Shown here: in pieces, positions 1-5,009 of the stretch
Layout of the letters: every line of letters starts with the position of its first letter
Position numbering within the stretch: the first letter of the stretch is position 1
Assembly (NCBI GenBank): GCA_016281295.1
Contig: JAEEII010000250.1
Coordinates: 1-6,747 of the forward strand
Origin: Bacteroidales bacterium
Lineage (GTDB): Bacteria; Bacteroidota; Bacteroidia; Bacteroidales; F082
Length of the DNA stretch: 6,747 nt
Direction of reading: 5' to 3'
Position numbers and translations under genes: made by a program
Notes under the pieces: generated by a model
Databases searched by the model: none
What the model saw: the letters and a program-made list of their open reading frames with translations, nothing else
Told to the model about the DNA's origin: nothing

Positions 1-2340
1 AGGGAAAGGGATAAAGATTTCAGCCAAAAGCACAATGACGGGACGGAAATCATATCCACCGAAATTTGCAACTACCAAGATTGCAAATATACGGACAAAT
101 CCGTCCCTATCGAGAAAAGACTGTCCGACATAGCAAATGACCTATATGACCAAAACCGCAGTCTGAAAGAGCGGTTACTGGTCAAGTTCGTCTTTGCGTT
201 GCCATCAAATTTAAACGACAAGCAACTTATCGCCCTCACACGAAAAATCGGGGAGATTTACTCGCAACAATTCAACCGTCCTATCATCTTGGCAATACAC
301 AAAAAGCACAAAGATGGCGCTCTGAACTGCCATTGCCATATGTCTATCCCCGAGCGGGCATTAGATAAAGACAATCAATGGAAACAAAAGAGGAACAAGA
401 TATACTTGGACGCCAATGGCAACCTAATCCGCGACAAGCAATACTATGACGCGGATACAGGTTGGGACATCCGCAGGCCCATTATCGACATGTCGCTCGT
501 GCCAAGAGATAAGGACGGCAAAATCAAGGAAGATGAAATCTATGCCCGTGACTCCGTAACAGGCAACTACATCTACCAACAACGGGAAGTAGGAAATCGG
601 CGAAAATGGGATTGCAAAACGCACATGGGCAAATGGCTCGAAAACAATGATATCGTCCAAATGCACGATAATCTTGATTTTGTCATGAACGAGTTCTTTA
701 GGGAAAACAATATTGACGACCGCGTTGTCCGAAGGGATAAGGAAGCCACCAGCCTTTTGAAAAAAGCCGGTATCCGTTACGGGAAAATCGGCCCCAACGC
801 TTCCACAGAATACAAAAATAAAGTGCTACAAACCAATGCCCGATATAACGCCTATGCCGATGCTATCGAAGAAGCTTTAATCAAAGAGCGGGCACTGTCG
901 GCGGAAGCCGAGCTTGCGGAACACATGGGCAGGCAGTCAACCCGCACCATCAACAACCTGCACGTGCAAGAAATGCAATTGCAGGAAAAGTTGGCGAAGA
1001 TGGGCAAGGAAAACCCAATCCCCGCATATGTCAATAATGTACTCCGCCCCCCAAAAATGTTTATGGACGAAGCGGTGGCCGAATACCGCAAATACCAATC
1101 CGTAAAAAGGAAAATCGCCCAACCGCTTCTTGACAGCCTTGACCTTGGGGTACGGTCCGCGCAGTCTGAAATTCTTGGAATAAACAATAACGCCGATGCC
1201 ACGGAGCGGGACCGGGCAAGGGCGAAGTTTTTGGAAAAGAACGTTTCCATAATGAAGGGACTGCGGAGCGCCGTGTCCGACCTGTCCCAAACCGATTTTG
1301 GGAAAAAAGCACGGAGCAACGCTTCAGCAAAATGGCATCGCCTGTCCAAGTGGGCGCGATACTATTATGTCAAATCCCGTTGCGGGAAGAAAGACACCCG
1401 CATCTACCAAGCGTATCTGCAGTTAGGGTCAAACCTTCCCCCCAACGAAAAAAAGTCCGTACCAGAACCATTACCGCTTCCCGACACAAAAACATTGAAA
1501 ACCAAATCAAAAATTGTCGCCAACGCCTGGAGCAAATCCACACAATCAGCAGACCACACCCCGCCGACCGACATCACCATCTTATCCGAATTGGTTTCCA
1601 CGGAAGCCACAATCACTGAAATGTTGCCGGAAGAAATCTTCACAATGCCGAGCGCCAAAGAGTACAGCCGACAGATTACAGACAACAGGCACCAATATGA
1701 GGCGGAGCTTGCAGAAATCGCCCACAGAGAAGCAGAAACAGAACGGCAACGGCAGGAAGCAGAACGGAAACGGCTCGCAGAAGAGGCGACAGCAACGCGC
1801 CGGGTCGCCGGAATAAACTATCCAAACCAATCAGCAGAAACATCAACGCGCTGGGTTTCTGCGAGTGGCTCATCAACTTCCCCAAAAATCCTTACGGAGC
1901 AAGAACTGCAAACAGCCATTGAGCAATACAACAAGTTGGCCGATGCCCGCGATGCGGAGAAACGAGCAAGAATGAACGAGCTGATTAGAATTCGTTTTAG
2001 CAAAGAAAAAGAAGAATTGGAGATAAACAGGTACAAATACATCATCACACACCAACGAGATTCTGGTTATCAAGAACCGCCACTTGTGACCGAGGATTGG
2101 TACATAGAAGAACAGACAAAATACTACACAAAACACCAAATCTTATTCCAAAAACATTGTGAGGACTACGGCATTGATTTATCCCAATATCATTATTACA
2201 AAGGCGAAGCACAAAAAATCCAAAAATCCATCAACGCATCCTACGAAGCGAATAAACGACAAAAACGCCCAATACGCAAGCAAAAAACCACCGGCACGGA
2301 ACACACACAGACCATCACACGGCAACGGGACGCAAGGTAA
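1..2340 (+). CDS. MobA/MobL-family (MobQ-type) relaxase, 5' end missing
   Basis: The frame is open from the first base of the window, so the gene starts outside it; the TTG at 199 is an internal leucine and should not be taken as the start. The visible part is 779 codons. The stretch LLVKFVFALPSNLN (about 173-216) followed by an AIHKKHKDG...NCHCHM block (295-342) fits the MobA/MobL relaxase core: a beta strand, then the histidine cluster (codons at 298, 307, 331 and 337) that binds the metal needed for nicking at oriT. The N-terminal part, where the catalytic tyrosine of this family normally lies, is not visible. A later DRVVRRDKEATSLLKKAG...YGKIGP segment resembles the end of the relaxase domain. 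The rest is a long charged, coiled-coil-like tail (EAETERQRQEAERKRLAEE near 1723-1788). Two members of a hairpin family lie in this tail. By family knowledge the protein cuts and carries one DNA strand during mobilization; no type IV secretion gene is seen, which suggests a helper is needed. Confidence 0.88.
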   Translation, partial: RERDKDFSQKHNDGTEIISTEICNYQDCKYTDKSVPIEKRLSDIANDLYDQNRSLKERLLVKFVFALPSNLNDKQLIALTRKIGEIYSQQFNRPIILAIHKKHKDGALNCHCHMSIPERALDKDNQWKQKRNKIYLDANGNLIRDKQYYDADTGWDIRRPIIDMSLVPRDKDGKIKEDEIYARDSVTGNYIYQQREVGNRRKWDCKTHMGKWLENNDIVQMHDNLDFVMNEFFRENNIDDRVVRRDKEATSLLKKAGIRYGKIGPNASTEYKNKVLQTNARYNAYADAIEEALIKERALSAEAELAEHMGRQSTRTINNLHVQEMQLQEKLAKMGKENPIPAYVNNVLRPPKMFMDEAVAEYRKYQSVKRKIAQPLLDSLDLGVRSAQSEILGINNNADATERDRARAKFLEKNVSIMKGLRSAVSDLSQTDFGKKARSNASAKWHRLSKWARYYYVKSRCGKKDTRIYQAYLQLGSNLPPNEKKSVPEPLPLPDTKTLKTKSKIVANAWSKSTQSADHTPPTDITILSELVSTEATITEMLPEEIFTMPSAKEYSRQITDNRHQYEAELAEIAHREAETERQRQEAERKRLAEEATATRRVAGINYPNQSAETSTRWVSASGSSTSPKILTEQELQTAIEQYNKLADARDAEKRARMNELIRIRFSKEKEELEINRYKYIITHQRDSGYQEPPLVTEDWYIEEQTKYYTKHQILFQKHCEDYGIDLSQYHYYKGEAQKIQKSINASYEANKRQKRPIRKQKTTGTEHTQTITRQRDAR
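1785..1809. repeat. Conserved-loop hairpin, copy 1 (inside relaxase gene)
   Basis: Arms GGCGAC (1785-1790) and GTCGCC (1804-1809) enclose the 13-nt loop AGCAACGCGCCGG. The loop is identical to that of the copies at 2405 and 2753, while the stem is different. It is read in the relaxase frame as residues around EATATRRVAG. Confidence 0.75.
1834..1862. repeat. Conserved-loop hairpin, copy 2 (inside relaxase gene)
   Basis: Arms GCAGAAAC (1834-1841) and GTTTCTGC (1855-1862) enclose the 13-nt loop ATCAACGCGCTGG, two changes from the main loop. The 8-bp stem is AT-rich and unrelated to the other stems. It is read in the same codon phase as copy 1, as AETSTRWVSA. Confidence 0.65.
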
Positions 2341-2360
2341 TTCACCAATAAAAAAAAAGA

Positions 2361-2401
2361 AAGATGGGAAGCCAACACGGATTTCCCATCTTCTCCTTTT
2401 T
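2361..2401 (+). terminator. Intrinsic terminator after the relaxase gene (probably bidirectional)
   Basis: Perfect 10-bp stem AAGATGGGAA (2361-2370) / TTCCCATCTT (2383-2392) with a 12-nt loop, 20 bases after the relaxase stop codon. It is followed by a C/T tract ending in five T (2397-2401). A long A tract at 2350-2358 precedes it, so it should also stop leftward transcripts. Confidence 0.8.
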
Positions 2402-2404
2402 CCC

Positions 2405-2431
2405 GACCGCCAGCAACGCGCCGGGGCGGTC
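2405..2431. repeat. Conserved-loop hairpin, copy 3
   Basis: Arms GACCGCC (2405-2411) and GGCGGTC (2425-2431) enclose the 13-nt loop AGCAACGCGCCGG. Lies 8 bases before copy 4, in noncoding DNA directly after the relaxase terminator. Confidence 0.8.
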
Positions 2432-2439
2432 ATCCACAA

Positions 2440-2466
2440 GCCCGACAGCGAAGCGCCGGGTCGGGC
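2440..2466. repeat. Conserved-loop hairpin, copy 4
   Basis: Arms GCCCGAC (2440-2446) and GTCGGGC (2460-2466) enclose the 13-nt loop AGCGAAGCGCCGG, two changes from the main loop. The loop contains GCGAAGC, a sequence known to form an unusually stable mini-hairpin in single-stranded DNA. Confidence 0.78.
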
Positions 2467-2522
2467 ATACCCACGGCCAAACGGCAATACACTTGGGCAA
2501 GCGTATATCCGCCTTATTCTTC

Positions 2523-2581
2523 GCCCTGTTTCCCCACACGATACATCTATCGCGTCGTGCCCCAAAAACGCGATACAGGGC
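2523..2581. repeat. Nested palindrome
   Basis: Outer arms GCCCTGT (2523-2529) and ACAGGGC (2575-2581); inner arms TATCGCG (2548-2554) and CGCGATA (2569-2575). The two stems share only base 2575, so both can nearly form together. A competing short stem CGATA/TATCG (2539-2543 / 2548-2552) also exists. Confidence 0.6.
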
Positions 2582-2594
2582 ATTTTGTGCGGTC
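2565..2594. repeat. 30-bp dispersed repeat, copy A
   Basis: Matches 3199-3228 at 26 of 30 positions in the same orientation. The shared cores are AAAACGCG, CAGGGCATTTT and GCGGTC; the four differences fall between the cores. Confidence 0.65.
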
Positions 2595-2685
2595 GTTTTT
2601 ATCAGAAGAACCATCAAAACCACGCCAAAAACCGATTCACCAACCTTTTTGGACTTTCATCCACACAACATCAACAAACGAAATT

Positions 2686-2714
2686 AGGGTGTAGCAGCAA
2701 TGCTGCTACACCCT
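2686..2714 (-). terminator. 14-bp perfect palindrome, possible leftward terminator
   Basis: AGGGTGTAGCAGCA (2686-2699) and TGCTGCTACACCCT (2701-2714) are exact complements separated by one base. On the minus strand the stem is followed by AATTTCGTTT, a weak T-rich run, so it could end transcripts coming from rep. On the plus strand no T tract follows. The near-absence of a spacer also makes it a candidate protein-binding or cruciform site. Confidence 0.5.
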
Positions 2715-2752
2715 CTCTATCGCTATCACCAAAATCATCAATGTATTGGTTG

Positions 2753-2779
2753 GCCCACCAGCAACGCGCCGGGGTGGGC
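2753..2779. repeat. Conserved-loop hairpin, copy 5
   Basis: Arms GCCCACC (2753-2759) and GGTGGGC (2773-2779) enclose the 13-nt loop AGCAACGCGCCGG, identical to copies 1 and 3 with another stem. Confidence 0.8.
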
Positions 2780-2815
2780 ATCGTATCCATAACCGACATT
2801 ACGTAACGGCACGGT

Positions 2816-2965
2816 ATTCCATATTCAATATATAGCTTCTATATCTATATATTATATTCAGAAACACGGCACATCGTCACCACAATATATGGTACTTTAT
2901 GAATTTTTTGTGAAATCCTTGACACTATATTTTGTGGTCTAAAATTAAGTAAAAGTAGTATATAG
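2816..2965. other. AT-rich tract between the hairpin region and the rep side
   Basis: About 150 bases of mostly A/T with TATATA runs, a small inverted repeat ATATAG/CTATAT (2830-2835 / 2839-2844) and an 11-bp inverted repeat with one mismatch, CCACAATATAT (2880-2890) / ATATTTTGTGG (2927-2937). No gene seen. It resembles an easily melted origin or promoter region, but no nick site can be assigned. Confidence 0.4.
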
Positions 2966-2967
2966 CC

Positions 2968-3171
2968 CTAAAACGCTCCAAAATCGCCTACAATCGATTT
3001 TAATCTTTTCACGATATTTTCATCATCTTGGTGTTCCAAACGCGCGTATTGGCCATTTACGATGTCGGGCCCGGAAACCCTGTAGCCATGCGCCTTCCGG
3101 GGCCTACCGCAGAATCTGCCGATACCCTTGTCTGCCCCGTACCGCCCCGCCAAGCCCGTTTGAACCAACAA
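2968..3171 (-). CDS. Doubtful 67-aa hypothetical protein downstream of rep
   Basis: I do not recognise a family. The frame is open from 3228, but the only usable starts are the two TTG codons at 3171 and 3168, with a weak GGGGTAAT-like site about 11 bases upstream. The C-terminal half (NGQYARLEHQDDENIVKRLKSIVGDFGAF) looks like ordinary protein with a charged helix. The first half is very GC-rich and lies over a strong hairpin (3068-3104). It follows rep by 47 bases on the same strand and could be the last gene of a rep operon, or the region may be structured noncoding DNA such as part of a replication origin. Confidence 0.35.
   Translation of the reverse strand: MLVQTGLAGRYGADKGIGRFCGRPRKAHGYRVSGPDIVNGQYARLEHQDDENIVKRLKSIVGDFGAF
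3068..3104. repeat. GC-rich hairpin downstream of rep
   Basis: GGCCCGGAA (3068-3076) pairs with TTCCGGGGCC (3095-3104), nine base pairs with one bulged base and an 18-nt loop. It lies inside the doubtful 67-aa ORF and is not followed by a T tract, so it is probably not a terminator. Confidence 0.5.
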
Positions 3172-3198
3172 GGGTACAATTACCCCTACCCGGCAAAC

Positions 3199-3228
3199 AA
3201 AACGCGTTGCAGGGCATTTTACGCGGTC
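3199..3228. repeat. 30-bp dispersed repeat, copy B (spans the rep stop codon)
   Basis: Matches 2565-2594 at 26 of 30 positions. This copy covers the last codons and stop of rep. It also forms a 5-bp stem CGCGT/ACGCG (3203-3207 / 3221-3225) around a 13-nt loop. Confidence 0.65.
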
Positions 3229-4088
3229 TCACGAAGTATCAAATCCGCCTGGTCCGGGTCATAACGTCGCAACGCATCCGCTGATATCCCATACGGGTTA
3301 CTGTAATCTTTTGTCGATTTCCGTTTTCCTTCTTGTCTGTGTACTCGTTGGAGAGCAACATATAGATACGGCGACTCCATCGCAGAGCAATAATACCCCC
3401 GCCACCCTGGAACGACTTGAAAATCCGGGAACAACCGCCCCATCAGTTCCACAACCGGGCCTTCGGGAAAACCGTCGCCGGCAATCGCGGAAAACTCACC
3501 GGACGAAACCAGCTTATCATCAATATCCGGTTCTGGTTCAGGCATGTTCCTCGACCGATGCCAACCGTGCTTACCTTTCGGCGCTTTCAAGCTATATTCG
3601 GCAAGCCTTTGTATTTGTTCCGCATCAATCGGTACTTTCTTTACACAGACAAAACCTCTCTTCCAACCTCTCATGATTTGACCCAAAGGAACCCCTTCGT
3701 CAATAAAAGCGTGTATATGATACCGACCATTGTCTCCCACTTCCAATACATAAATCCATTTAGCGACTATGCCCTTCCGTTCACAACGGTCAGACAGATT
3801 CCGAAAATATTTCGTGCAGACCGCCATTAAATCCCCAAATGTCCTTGGCTTACGAAATCTATCAAACGAAAATGTAATGTAATGGTCTTTTCCAGAACTA
3901 AAATATGTTTTTAGTAATCTCGACAACCTTTTTACCGACTCCTTCTCGTTCCGATTTCGCTTTGCTTCATCAGTTGCAACCCCCGTCCGTGCCCCCCTGA
4001 CGCGACGGACAGAAGAAGGCGCAAAAAACATTTCCACTTCCTTGTGTTCCGGTCCGCACTCATAAATCTTAGTCCTAACATATCTCAC
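3219..4088 (-). CDS. Rolling-circle replication initiator (HUH endonuclease)
   Basis: 289 aa from a GTG start preceded by a GGGGGATTTC stretch that can act as a ribosome binding site. The N-terminal KIYECGPEHKEVEMF block (residues 7-21) resembles the start of phage- and element-type Rep proteins and favours the GTG over the internal ATG at residue 20, although that ATG also has a good site (AAGGAAG). Three HUH Rep motifs appear in order: YITFSF (70-75, motif I), GRYHIHAF (121-128, metal-binding H124 and H126) and AEYSLKAPK (163-171, motif III YxxK with catalytic Y165 and K168), then GWHRSRNMPEPE (175-186), typical of this group. By family knowledge it nicks one strand at a double-strand origin and starts leading-strand synthesis. 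It is read away from the xis gene and probably cotranscribed with it through a 317-base leader. No helicase domain is present, so a host helicase would be needed. In this element it probably maintains the excised circle. Confidence 0.88.
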   Translation of the reverse strand: MRYVRTKIYECGPEHKEVEMFFAPSSVRRVRGARTGVATDEAKRNRNEKESVKRLSRLLKTYFSSGKDHYITFSFDRFRKPRTFGDLMAVCTKYFRNLSDRCERKGIVAKWIYVLEVGDNGRYHIHAFIDEGVPLGQIMRGWKRGFVCVKKVPIDAEQIQRLAEYSLKAPKGKHGWHRSRNMPEPEPDIDDKLVSSGEFSAIAGDGFPEGPVVELMGRLFPDFQVVPGWRGYYCSAMESPYLYVALQRVHRQEGKRKSTKDYSNPYGISADALRRYDPDQADLILRETA

Positions 4089-4141
4089 ACGAAATCCCCC
4101 AATCCCCTAAAACACTGCATCATCGTTCTTAAATGCCCCAT
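4085..4141 (-). CDS. Possible 18-aa leader peptide overlapping the rep start
   Basis: ATG at 4141 opens a frame reading MGHLRTMMQCFRGLGDFV that ends with a TGA overlapping the rep GTG start (GTGA). Such overlap is the usual mark of translational coupling. There is no good ribosome binding site before this ATG, so chance is a real alternative. Confidence 0.3.
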   Translation of the reverse strand: MGHLRTMMQCFRGLGDFV

Positions 4142-4197
4142 AATTTTAGTCAATAAAATCAAGTTCCAATAAAAATATTAAATTATAAAAACCAAAA

Positions 4198-4225
4198 AGC
4201 AGGACAACCGCTTGGTTATCCTGCT
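4198..4225 (-). terminator. Intrinsic terminator in the rep leader, possible attenuator
   Basis: On the minus strand the stem AGCAGGA-AACC / GGTT-TCCTGCT (7 + 4 bp with one internal mismatch, loop of four) is followed by TTTTTGGTTTTT. It stands about 110 bases before the rep start and would stop transcripts running from xis into rep unless its formation is prevented. A GGTTATC further upstream in the leader (minus strand, 4319-4313) can pair with its 5' arm (GATAACC, 4220-4214) and so act as an antiterminator. Confidence 0.75.
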
Positions 4226-4241
4226 CATTCCGGTTTCACCG

Positions 4242-4270
4242 TTGCGCAACCACGCCGTTTCTGATATAAT
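4242..4270 (+). promoter_or_regulatory. Promoter of the putative antisense RNA
   Basis: TATAAT at 4265-4270 with the extended -10 TG (4262-4263), 17 bases after a weak -35 TTGCGC (4242-4247). The -35 lies within a perfect 10-bp palindrome GTTGCGCAAC (4241-4250) that could be an operator. Confidence 0.65.
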
Positions 4271-4276
4271 CACCTT

Positions 4277-4366
4277 ATCAAACAAGCGGGTACGCTACAA
4301 GGTTATGGGCTTGATAACCTTTTGCGGAGCGCACCGGTACGCCAATACCGGTGCGGCCCGTTTTTT
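4277..4366 (+). ncRNA. Putative antisense (countertranscribed) RNA to the rep leader
   Basis: A transcript of about 90 nt is expected between the promoter at 4242-4270 and a strong terminator at 4330-4366. No start codon with a ribosome binding site lies in it. It has a possible hairpin AAGGTTAT/ATAACCTT (4299-4306 / 4314-4321), which competes with pairing of its 5' end (TTATCAA from 4275) to TTGATAA (4311-4317). It is fully complementary to the presumed xis-rep transcript, upstream of the leader terminator. This arrangement matches countertranscribed RNAs that control rep genes of rolling-circle plasmids such as pT181 by attenuation. The function here is inferred from layout alone. Confidence 0.55.
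4330..4366 (+). terminator. Intrinsic terminator of the putative antisense RNA
   Basis: Perfect 10-bp stem CGCACCGGTA (4330-4339) / TACCGGTGCG (4346-4355) with a 6-nt loop, followed by GCCCG and six T (4361-4366). It points rightward, where no protein gene ends, which supports a short RNA upstream. Confidence 0.8.
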
Positions 4367-4405
4367 GTTTTCTTTCAGAACGGTAACAAGGATTTGTTCC
4401 GTCCC

Positions 4406-4825
4406 TTATCCTGCAATCGCCTTCAGTTTCCGTTTCTCGTCCTTGTCGCCCGCGGACAAGTACTCTTTCGGCGGACGACCACGACGACGGACAGGCTTCG
4501 ACGCATCACGACTGACCTTCGCAGGTTTATGATATGTGCATTGTACTACCTTCCCCGTGTCAATCAGTCGGCCCAAATCAGCAAACGCCTTTTCAGGGTC
4601 AAGTAAAAATTTTTTTGGTCCAACTCTCAAACACCTTATTTCACCGCGCGAACAGAGATTTCGGACATAAATCAGGGTTAATCCGCTCAGTTGAGCAAAC
4701 TCTTTCGGTGACACAAGTTTCTCGTACTTTTTCTCCCGTAAGCCGGAAAGCGATACCGTACCGCCCTTGTAGTCTTTCCCCTGATATGTATTAAAATTAA
4801 CATAATCACCTATATAATCAGACAT
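4406..4825 (-). CDS. Excisionase-like helix-turn-helix protein with AT-hook tail
   Basis: 139 aa. I chose the ATG at 4825 because AGGAGG (4837-4832) lies six bases before it; the in-frame ATG at 4840 overlaps that ribosome binding site and is unlikely. Residues 37-85 (LVSPKEFAQLSGLTLIYVRNLCSRGEIRCLRVGPKKFLLDPEKAFADL) form a winged helix-turn-helix of the MerR/excisionase type. The C-terminal part is basic and contains RRRGRPPKE (113-121), a classical AT-hook that binds the minor groove of AT-rich DNA. It is divergent from the integrase gene across a 184-base promoter region, the usual place of a recombination directionality factor. It may also regulate the int promoter or the rep operon downstream. 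Function is inferred from fold and position. Confidence 0.72.
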   Translation of the reverse strand: MSDYIGDYVNFNTYQGKDYKGGTVSLSGLREKKYEKLVSPKEFAQLSGLTLIYVRNLCSRGEIRCLRVGPKKFLLDPEKAFADLGRLIDTGKVVQCTYHKPAKVSRDASKPVRRRGRPPKEYLSAGDKDEKRKLKAIAG

Positions 4826-4865
4826 ACTCTTCCTCCTCATAATAATTCATCACTTTCTTATTCAA

Positions 4866-4893
4866 ACTATATCAAATCCAAAAAAAATATCAA
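4866..4893 (-). promoter_or_regulatory. Promoter of the xis-rep transcript
   Basis: Minus strand TTGATA (4893-4888), 16-base spacer, TATAGT (4871-4866) with an extended -10 TG. Transcription would start near 4859, about 35 bases before the xis start codon. I saw no better promoter between xis and rep, so rep probably depends on this one. Confidence 0.65.
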
Positions 4894-4939
4894 AATGGAA
4901 AACAGGATTTATTTCTTTTTTCCTCCACAAGTACTTAGC

Positions 4940-4968
4940 TTGACAAAAAGAGACCGTGTGTCTATAAT
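4940..4968 (+). promoter_or_regulatory. Consensus sigma-70/sigma-A promoter of the integrase gene
   Basis: TTGACA (4940-4945), 17-base spacer, TATAAT (4963-4968): a perfect match to the housekeeping consensus. An inverted repeat AGAC/GTCT (4951-4954 / 4960-4963) lies between the boxes, and CGTGTGT (4955-4961) is repeated inverted as ACACACG (4988-4994) across the expected start site. Such a strong promoter would normally need repression, so these may be operators or recombinase sites. Confidence 0.85.
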
Positions 4969-4996
4969 TTAGATTAATCAAAAAAAAACACACGAC

Positions 4997-5004
4997 AAGG
5001 AGTG
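4997..5004 (+). promoter_or_regulatory. Ribosome binding site of the integrase gene
   Basis: AAGGAGTG lies seven bases (from AGGAG) before the ATG at 5010 and fixes this start. Confidence 0.8.
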
Positions 5005-5009
5005 ATTAT

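Larger units (their letters stand above)
2467..2752. other. Noncoding palindrome-rich region
   Basis: No open frame here has a convincing ribosome binding site or family resemblance. Frames on both strands run through the hairpin repeats and a terminator, which suggests chance ORFs. The region holds a nested palindrome (2523-2581), a 30-bp repeat unit (2565-2594) and a 14-bp perfect palindrome (2686-2714). An origin, regulatory or RNA-level role is possible but not shown. Confidence 0.6.

Noticed and set aside
199..201. TTG as the start of the relaxase gene
   Set aside because: The frame is open to the window edge and the residues before 199 fit the relaxase fold, so this is an internal leucine codon.
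1258..1278. Possible sixth conserved-loop hairpin (GGAC, 13-nt loop TGCGGAGCGCCGT, GTCC)
   Set aside because: The loop agrees at 10 of 13 positions with copy 4 and has the same closing C-G pair, but the stem is only 4 bp and the codon phase differs. It is within what chance can give in a coding region.
852..1349. Leftward open frames opposite the relaxase gene
   Set aside because: Antisense shadows of a real coding frame; composition follows the opposite strand's codons.
2179..2623. Leftward open frames of 134 and 93 codons through the hairpin region
   Set aside because: They owe their length to GC-rich hairpins, run into the relaxase terminator and gene in antisense, and end in poly-Phe from the A tract. 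One starts within the 30-bp repeat (MPC.AF), which I noted, but nothing else supports coding.
1785..2779. CRISPR array
   Set aside because: The repeated units have different stems, irregular spacing and no unique spacers of constant length; no cas genes are present.
2159..2806. Rightward 215-codon open frame overlapping the relaxase end and the palindrome region
   Set aside because: It begins inside the relaxase gene, crosses its terminator and three hairpins, has no ribosome binding site and gives a low-complexity sequence without any recognisable domain.
2919..2945. Rightward promoter TTGACA / TAAAAT
   Set aside because: The spacer is only 15 bases and no plausible gene follows on that strand, so I mention it only as part of the AT-rich tract.
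3028..3830. Rightward open frames opposite rep (for example 3311-3676 and 3417-3830)
   Set aside because: They are antisense to a clearly coding rep gene, have no ribosome binding sites and show no domain.
4212..4606. Rightward frames of 106 and 94 codons over the putative small RNA and xis
   Set aside because: They cross the strong terminator at 4330-4366 and run antisense to xis; no ribosome binding site near their starts.
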